The notes below the pieces were generated by a model. It searched no databases. It was not told the origin of the DNA and saw only the letters and a list, made by a program, of their open reading frames with translations. A stretch of 64,000 nucleotides of DNA, taken from Pectobacterium colocasium. GTDB taxonomy: Bacteria > Pseudomonadota > Gammaproteobacteria > Enterobacterales > Enterobacteriaceae. Both the position numbers and the translations under genes were made by a program. The stretch spans positions 3,286,001 through 3,350,000 of the forward strand of contig NZ_CP084032.1 of NCBI RefSeq assembly GCF_020181655.1. The letters run 5' to 3'. Shown here one piece after another: positions 58,858-64,000 of this stretch. How positions within the stretch are numbered: the first letter of the stretch is position 1; every line of letters starts with the position of its first letter.

Positions 58858-59374
58858 GTTATCCCTCAGTATTTTTTAATTATCAAAATAGAAAAAAAAC
58901 CGCAAGAAACCCTGCGATATTAATCGCATACTTTAAAATTGCTTTTATTCTTCATTTAGCGGTAGTTTTATACATCCCGTATTGATAAAAAAGCAGCACA
59001 ATACCTGTAGTAAAAACCACACAATAAAACTGCCGATTTTACACGCGGGATGATTAATTAAAGACTTATGACGCCTCCACATTTATTGACTAGCAAACAC
59101 AAAAAGAAACGTTATACCTACAAGGGTAAAACATGGTTTCATTAAAGCAAATTCGCACGTTTTTTTTGCGACCCGCATCAAGATTCCATCTGTGATTATT
59201 ATGATTGCAATAGTTTTTAATCAAAATGGAGGAACTGTCACATAACCGAGAGATTCAGTTTTCTGGCTCTTTCTATTTTTTGCAAAATAAGGCATACGGC
59301 CCCCTCCTACTCACCCTACTTTCGTTTATGATGTGAGGCTACACAACCTAAGGTTGATAATTAAGGATTAGCAC
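58858..59374. promoter_or_regulatory. Divergent regulatory region between the pectate lyase gene and outB
   Basis: About 520 bp of AT-rich DNA without a gene. It contains the KdgR-like box at 59127-59143 and probably two divergent promoters. A CRP half-site TGTGA lies near 59,191 but no good second half was seen. Confidence 0.6.
59127..59143. promoter_or_regulatory. KdgR-like operator
   Basis: TAAAACATGGTTTCATT resembles the soft-rot KdgR box (core GAAACATGGTTTC) recalled from pectin-degradation genes. It could control outB, the pectate lyase or both. Confidence 0.6.
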
Positions 59375-59944
59375 GTGGACAACGCACCGGACGCACCGAC
59401 ACACTCACAGCCAGCACTGCTTGCCAAATACTCAATGCCTGGGTATTTGATGATTATTTATGCTCTGCTTTTTATCGCGCTTGGCTGGTTCAGCCATCAG
59501 CGCTGGGGGAATCCTACATCTCCTACGACCGCGTTGGCGGCTCAAGCCGCGACCTTACCTGCGGCAGCAGAACAAACGCCAGCAACACCCGCGGCAACAC
59601 CTCATCAAGAAGAAGCCTATGTAGATACTCCTGCACCGCCAGAGAAAAGGACCACACTGCCGTTGCCAGCCATCAGCAATGGTGAGATTCCCCCGCTGAC
59701 CTACAGTGCTCACGTTTACACATCGGATGAAGCCAAGCGCAGTATCAAACTCAACGGGCTGCAATTCCATGAGGGCGATTCGCCAATAGAAGGATTGGTC
59801 ATAGAACAAATCCAGCAGGATATGACCATTTTCAGCGTTGAGGGCGAGGTGTTTATTCTGGAAGCGTTGGAGGATTGGCCGGGCGGAAAATTCAACGAGA
59901 ATGAACGTTCCGCCGACAATGAAAGTGGAAGCGCCGCGCCTTAA
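59375..59944 (+). CDS. outB: T2SS protein OutB (GspB)
   Basis: A 189-residue inner-membrane protein that helps assemble the secretin and contacts OutD. One span (MPGYLMIIYALLFIALGWFS) near residues 21-40 is followed by a Pro/Ala/Thr-rich linker (about 45-100) and the conserved GspB domain PLTYSAHVYTSDEAKRSIKL, EGLVIEQIQQDMTIFSVEG, ILEALEDWPGG. The start codon is GTG 59375. It is convergent with outS, the two stops overlapping by four bases, and divergent from the pectate lyase gene. Confidence 0.93.
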   Translation: MDNAPDAPTHSQPALLAKYSMPGYLMIIYALLFIALGWFSHQRWGNPTSPTTALAAQAATLPAAAEQTPATPAATPHQEEAYVDTPAPPEKRTTLPLPAISNGEIPPLTYSAHVYTSDEAKRSIKLNGLQFHEGDSPIEGLVIEQIQQDMTIFSVEGEVFILEALEDWPGGKFNENERSADNESGSAAP

Positions 59945-60354
59945 CCGTGACTGCGAATGGCATCAATAAACGGCGTCAAGGTACGGTTAAATTCAGAACA
60001 CTGCGTCTCTTTGGGCGTACTGTCTTTTAATAACCCTTGATACAGGCTTTCACTGCGCTGCGGTAAAGCCTGATAGCTCGCGACATTCCAGCCTCGTTGT
60101 TTCGCCACAGTCAACGCGACATTGGTAATCGTCGCATCATCGGGAAGATCGCTGCGGTTACACTTCGATTTGAGATAGCGGGTAGCCGCTACCAGCGATG
60201 ACAGCTGATTCAGTTGATCGTTAGGAGACACCGTGACCGCAGAAGACTGACCTGCCACCGTTCCTTTGTGGACAGACGTTCCTGTTTGTTGGCACCCGGC
60301 CAGCACGACGCAAAGTAGCGTTAACGCAGAAAATTTAGACAGAGATAACGACAT
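59941..60354 (-). CDS. outS: T2SS pilotin lipoprotein OutS
   Basis: Outer-membrane lipoprotein of 137 residues that escorts the secretin OutD by binding its S domain. The lipobox is VVLAGC-QQTG (Cys21). The mature helical domain contains NQLSSLVAATRYLKSKCNRS and two further cysteines (LKSKCNRS, KETQCSEF) able to form the pilotin disulfide. ATG 60354 follows GGATGAG; a frame start at 60390 would add residues before the signal. Confidence 0.9.
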   Translation of the reverse strand: MSLSLSKFSALTLLCVVLAGCQQTGTSVHKGTVAGQSSAVTVSPNDQLNQLSSLVAATRYLKSKCNRSDLPDDATITNVALTVAKQRGWNVASYQALPQRSESLYQGLLKDSTPKETQCSEFNRTLTPFIDAIRSHG

Positions 60355-60426
60355 GACAAACTCATCCTGATTGAGATTAACGGTAGGCATTCTAGCAAAT
60401 GATAGGCCGCTGTCACGGCATGTTTA

Positions 60427-60456
60427 TGCGGCTCCCAGCACAGAACGGGAACCGCA
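60427..60456 (-). terminator. Terminator-like hairpin after alaC
   Basis: The plus-strand arms TGCGGCTCCC (60427-60436) and GGGAACCGCA (60447-60456) form a ten-pair stem. It follows the alaC stop; no clear T-run. Confidence 0.55.
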
Positions 60457-60474
60457 GTTATCGGGAAGTCGCTA

Positions 60475-61716
60475 TCAGGCAGCGGAACCTTTGCCTGATA
60501 CCGGTTTGGTGGTCGGTAAAATACCATCGGCGCGGAACATGGTCTTAATACCGCGCACCGCCTGCCGAATACGATCCTGATTTTCAATCAAGGCAAACCG
60601 AACATGGGTATCGCCATAATCGCCAAAACCGATACCAGGGGAGACGCAAACCTTCGCTTCCGACAACAGGCGCTTGGCAAATTCCAGCGACCCCAGGTGC
60701 GCATACGCGTCAGGAATTTTCGCCCAGACATACATGGATGCTTTCGGTTCATCAACCATCCAGCCCGCTTCATGCAGACCGCGAACCAACACGTTACGGC
60801 GCTGGCGATACTGCTCGGCAATATCCAGCACGCATTGCTGATCGCCTTCCAACGCAGCGATAGCGGCAACCTGCAACGGCGTAAACGTGCCGTAATCGTG
60901 GTAGCTCTTAATCCGCGCCAGTGCGCTGACCAGTTCTGGGTTGCCGACCATAAAGCCAATACGCCAGCCCGCCATATTGTAGCTTTTTGACAGCGTGAAG
61001 AACTCGACTGCAATGTCCTTGGCACCGGGAACCTGCATGATCGACGGTGCCTTCCAGCCGTCATACACGATATCGGCATAGGCCAAATCATGGATCACCA
61101 GCACGCCGTACTGTTTCGCCAACTCCACCACGCGTTCAAAGAAATCCAGTTCGACACACTGCGCCGTCGGGTTAGACGGGAAACCGAGAATCATCATTTT
61201 CGGTTTCGGGATACTCTCGCGGATAGCGCGTTCTAATTCATTGAAGAAATCGACGCCTTCTACCAGCGGCACAGAGCGAACCTGCGCCCCGGCAATGACC
61301 GCACCATAGATATGAATCGGGTAACTGGGATTTGGCACCAGTACCGTATCACCATGATCCAACGTTGCCAGCATCAGGTGCGCCAATCCCTCTTTCGAAC
61401 CAATCGTGACGATCGCTTCACTTTCAGGATCGATATCAACCTCGTAGCGATCGGCGTACCAACGGGAGATCGCACGGCGTAAGCGTGGGATACCTCGGGA
61501 GGTCGAATATCCGTGAGTATCTTCACGTTGTGCAACCGTACAGAGTTTTTCCACGATATGGGGAGGTGTCGGGCCGTCAGGATTACCCATACTAAAATCA
61601 ATAATGTCTTCGCCACGACGACGGGCAGCCATTTTTAATTCAGCGGTAATATTAAATACATACGGGGGAAGACGATCGATGCGCGTAAAACGGCGCGGGG
61701 AAGTAGAATCAGCCAT
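60475..61716 (-). CDS. alaC: Alanine transaminase AlaC
   Basis: PLP-dependent class I/II aminotransferase that makes alanine from pyruvate and glutamate. It has 413 residues (412 in E. coli). The PLP lysine is in [15 protein letters not shown]; other family blocks are [57 protein letters not shown] and [15 protein letters not shown]. The start [18 protein letters not shown] matches the family. Monocistronic between outS and the epimerase gene. Confidence 0.96.
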   Translation of the reverse strand: MADSTSPRRFTRIDRLPPYVFNITAELKMAARRRGEDIIDFSMGNPDGPTPPHIVEKLCTVAQREDTHGYSTSRGIPRLRRAISRWYADRYEVDIDPESEAIVTIGSKEGLAHLMLATLDHGDTVLVPNPSYPIHIYGAVIAGAQVRSVPLVEGVDFFNELERAIRESIPKPKMMILGFPSNPTAQCVELDFFERVVELAKQYGVLVIHDLAYADIVYDGWKAPSIMQVPGAKDIAVEFFTLSKSYNMAGWRIGFMVGNPELVSALARIKSYHDYGTFTPLQVAAIAALEGDQQCVLDIAEQYRQRRNVLVRGLHEAGWMVDEPKASMYVWAKIPDAYAHLGSLEFAKRLLSEAKVCVSPGIGFGDYGDTHVRFALIENQDRIRQAVRGIKTMFRADGILPTTKPVSGKGSAA

Positions 61717-62100
61717 AACATCCTCAAAGTAACGTGAGCGCCCGGACCATCCGAGCGACGCTGTGCTGGTAAAAGCACTCTACTCAACATCCTTCACATC
61801 GCAGAAAAGTCGTTTTCGTTGAACACGGCGTTCACTGAACACAACCGTTATTAACGACAAGAGCCCATGCGACCTAAAGTATGATGAACCTATCCAAGCT
61901 ATCTCAGATAATTCGCGCTGTCGATACCGTGCCGATAAATTTTTCCAGCGTCAAAAGAAGCCATATCGATTTCTTACGAAAATCGCGAAAAATGAAGAAT
62001 ATGTAGCAGAATAAGCATTACACTTTACGACCCGCTCAGGCCTTCCAGACAAGGCATGTAAGGCGCGAAGGTTCAAAATAGAGGCACCGAGAATAAGCTT
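61717..62100. other. alaC-epimerase divergent intergenic region
   Basis: No gene or named site is seen; it should hold the promoters of both divergent genes. Confidence 0.45.
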
Positions 62101-63081
62101 ATGATCGAGATGCGATATTTCACCGAGAGTTGGCCCATAGAGGGCGCATTTACCATCTCACGCGGCAGCAAGCGTCAGGCGGATGTCGTTGTGGTGGCTC
62201 TCCAGTCCGGTGACATGGCAGGCTACGGAGAATGTGTCCCTTATTCACGCTACGGCGAGTCCCTCGACAGCGTAATGGAGCAAATTAGCGCATTGCACGG
62301 CGACATCCGTAACGGTTTAGATCGACAGATGCTACAAACCATCCTGCCCGCAGGCGCGGCGCGCAATGCGCTGGATTGCGCATTCTGGGATCTGGAGTGT
62401 AAACAGCATCAGCAGCGCATCTGGCAACGTTTGAATCTCCCGTCGCCTATAGCGTTGGAGACAGCCTATACCCTATCTCTGGATACGCCAGAGCATATGC
62501 GGCACGCCGCGATACATCATGCCAATCGCCCTCTTCTCAAATTAAAACTGGCGGATGCAAACGATCTGGCCAGAGTGGCGGCCGTTCGCGAAGGCGCGCC
62601 ATTGGCCCGCCTGATTGTCGATGCGAATGAGGGATGGGACACCGAGCGCTACCTGACGCTGGTTCCTGAACTCGCCGCACTTGGCGTAACGATGATCGAA
62701 CAACCTTTCCCGGCGGGCAAAGATGATGTGCTGGCAGACCTGCCTCGCCCGATTCCCGTCTGTGCCGATGAATCCTGTCATGACAGTCAGTCGCTGGCTG
62801 CCCTAACCGGGCGCTATGACATGATCAACATCAAGCTGGATAAAACCGGCGGGCTAACGGAAGCCTTGCGCCTGCGTCACGACGCGCAGGAACAAGGCTT
62901 AAAAATTATGGTTGGCTGCATGGTGAGTACATCGCTCTCAATGGCACCCGCCTTTGTCGTGGCGCAGGGTGCCGCCGTAGTCGATTTGGACGGTCCGCTG
63001 CTTTTGCAACGCGATCGCGCTAACGGACTGCACTATAACGGTAGCGAAATATTACCGCCCGACGCATTATTGTGGGGATAA
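62101..63081 (+). CDS. Dipeptide (L-Ala-D/L-Glu) epimerase
   Basis: Enolase-superfamily enzyme of 326 residues, similar to E. coli YcjG, acting in murein peptide recycling. The Lys acid/base is in RPLLKLKLADAND (KxK). The metal ligands are in LIVDANEGWD, MIEQPFPAG and CADESCHD, and the second base is in NIKLDKTGGLTEAL. The start is ATG 62101 without a strong ribosome site. A D-amino acid aminotransferase follows 39 bp later on the same strand and is probably cotranscribed. Confidence 0.9.
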   Translation: MIEMRYFTESWPIEGAFTISRGSKRQADVVVVALQSGDMAGYGECVPYSRYGESLDSVMEQISALHGDIRNGLDRQMLQTILPAGAARNALDCAFWDLECKQHQQRIWQRLNLPSPIALETAYTLSLDTPEHMRHAAIHHANRPLLKLKLADANDLARVAAVREGAPLARLIVDANEGWDTERYLTLVPELAALGVTMIEQPFPAGKDDVLADLPRPIPVCADESCHDSQSLAALTGRYDMINIKLDKTGGLTEALRLRHDAQEQGLKIMVGCMVSTSLSMAPAFVVAQGAAVVDLDGPLLLQRDRANGLHYNGSEILPPDALLWG

Positions 63082-63123
63082 CGCGCGTTAACCTGCATTG
63101 AGCAACTATTAAGGAGTGTTGTG

Positions 63124-63984
63124 ATGCAACGTCTTGTTTATGTTGATGGACAGTATCTGGAAGAAAATGAAGCAAAAATCTCTGTATTTGACCGTGGTTT
63201 CCTGTTTGCCGATGCCGTCTATGAAGTGACAGCGGTCATTGATGGCAAACTGGTTGATTTCCCCGATCATATCACTCGCTTGCAACGCTCCTGCCGCGAA
63301 CTCTCACTCACGTTGCCTGTGACTGCTGAGGCACTCAAAGACATTCACGATGAGTTGATCCGTAAAAATGACCTGCAAGAAGGCGCGATCTATTTACAGC
63401 TTAGTCGCGGTAATGCTGGCGATCGTGATTTCTATTTCCCTTCTGCTGACGTCAAATCCACGCTGGTGTTATTCACTCAGGCACGTTCGCTGGTCGGTAA
63501 TCCTAAAGCTACAACCGGCCTGCATGTTGTCACTACCGAGGATATTCGCTGGCATCGCCGGGATATCAAAACCGTCAGCCTGCTCGCCGCCAGCCTGGCA
63601 AAAGAGTACGCCCATGCCAATCAGGCCGATGACGCCTTCTTTGTCGAGGAGGGGTTCATTACCGAAGGCAGTTCCTGCAACTGTTATATCGTCCTGCATG
63701 ACAACACAGTTGTGACGCGCCCACTCAGCAACGATATTTTGCACGGTATTACCCGTCAGTCGCTGCTCAAGCTGGCAGAAAAGGATGGCATTACGCTGGA
63801 AGAACGGTGCTTTACACCGGAAGAGGCTTATCACGCCAAAGAGATTTTTGTCAGCTCGGCCACCATGCTAGTCCTCCCCGTCGTGATGCTGGATGGAAAA
63901 ACGATCGGTGATGGCAAGCCCGGAAAAATCACTCAGCGGTTGCGTGAAATCTATCTTGATATGATTAAACAACAGGGAAAATAG
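63124..63984 (+). CDS. dat: D-amino acid aminotransferase
   Basis: Class IV PLP aminotransferase that interconverts D-alanine and D-glutamate or other D-amino acids. It has 286 residues from ATG 63124, with AAGGAG upstream (a GTG one codon before is an alternative). The PLP lysine is in DIKTVSLLAASLAK. Other family blocks are ISVFDRGFLFADAVYEV, IYLQLSRGNAGDRDF, EGFITEGSSCNCYIV and NDILHGITRQSLL. It is downstream of the dipeptide epimerase, which suggests shared D-amino acid or murein peptide metabolism. Confidence 0.9.
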   Translation: MQRLVYVDGQYLEENEAKISVFDRGFLFADAVYEVTAVIDGKLVDFPDHITRLQRSCRELSLTLPVTAEALKDIHDELIRKNDLQEGAIYLQLSRGNAGDRDFYFPSADVKSTLVLFTQARSLVGNPKATTGLHVVTTEDIRWHRRDIKTVSLLAASLAKEYAHANQADDAFFVEEGFITEGSSCNCYIVLHDNTVVTRPLSNDILHGITRQSLLKLAEKDGITLEERCFTPEEAYHAKEIFVSSATMLVLPVVMLDGKTIGDGKPGKITQRLREIYLDMIKQQGK

Positions 63985-64000
63985 CCGCGCGTCACATCCT

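Noticed and set aside
59185..59215. CRP site between the pectate lyase gene and outB
   Set aside because: Only one half (TGTGA) is good; the second half is poor.

Overview
The window is a chromosomal segment of a soft-rot enterobacterium, almost certainly Pectobacterium. The left third follows the Escherichia coli order truA-usg-pdxB / flk / fabB / mnmC / yfcL-epmC-yfcA-mepA-aroC-prmB / smrB / sixA / fadJ-fadI / yfcZ / fadL / mlaA / argW. The right part carries a complete Out type II secretion system (T2SS) beside a polygalacturonase and a pectate lyase, and a Nep1-like necrosis-inducing protein lies between.

Layout. 1-15.2 kb: core genes for tRNA modification (truA, mnmC), pyridoxal phosphate (pdxB), fatty acid synthesis (fabB), EF-P hydroxylation (epmC), murein (mepA), chorismate (aroC) and translation quality control (prmB, smrB). 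15.2-21.9 kb: an AT-rich lead and a five-gene archaic (Csu-type) chaperone-usher pilus islet placed between sixA and fadJ. 21.9-31.3 kb: fatty acid beta-oxidation and uptake (fadIJ, fadL) with FadR boxes, a periplasmic RidA-like protein, mqo and mlaA. 31.7-37.4 kb: an eroded island at tRNA-Arg(CCU) with a truncated integrase, a degenerate IS3-family element, a transporter tail, the necrosis-inducing protein and several unrecognised genes. 37.4-42.7 kb: a hydrolase, dbpA, a decayed siderophore-type ABC transporter, an LLM oxidoreductase and a YciI-family gene split by a small mobile repeat. 42.8-60.4 kb: outC to outO on the minus strand, preceded by a PL1 pectate lyase and pehX, with outB and outS beyond. 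60.5-64 kb: alaC, then a dipeptide epimerase and a D-amino acid transaminase.

How the parts fit. The Out system takes folded periplasmic enzymes across the outer membrane; pectate lyase, PehX and possibly the Nep1-like toxin are local candidates. Pectate lyase and PehX both have lipoprotein signals, and the pectate lyase has the CDNS start that pullulanase has. fabB, fadIJ and fadL each carry a FadR-like site, and fabB also a FabR-like site.

The most novel signal is a 113-114 bp non-coding element in two copies. It begins TAATG, ends ATTA, is flanked by 10-11 bp target duplications, and has an internal stem supported by paired base changes. One copy splits a YciI-family gene, and precise excision restores the frame. 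The other lies inside the out operon between outG and outH. A second kind of inverted-repeat element lies between aroC and prmB.
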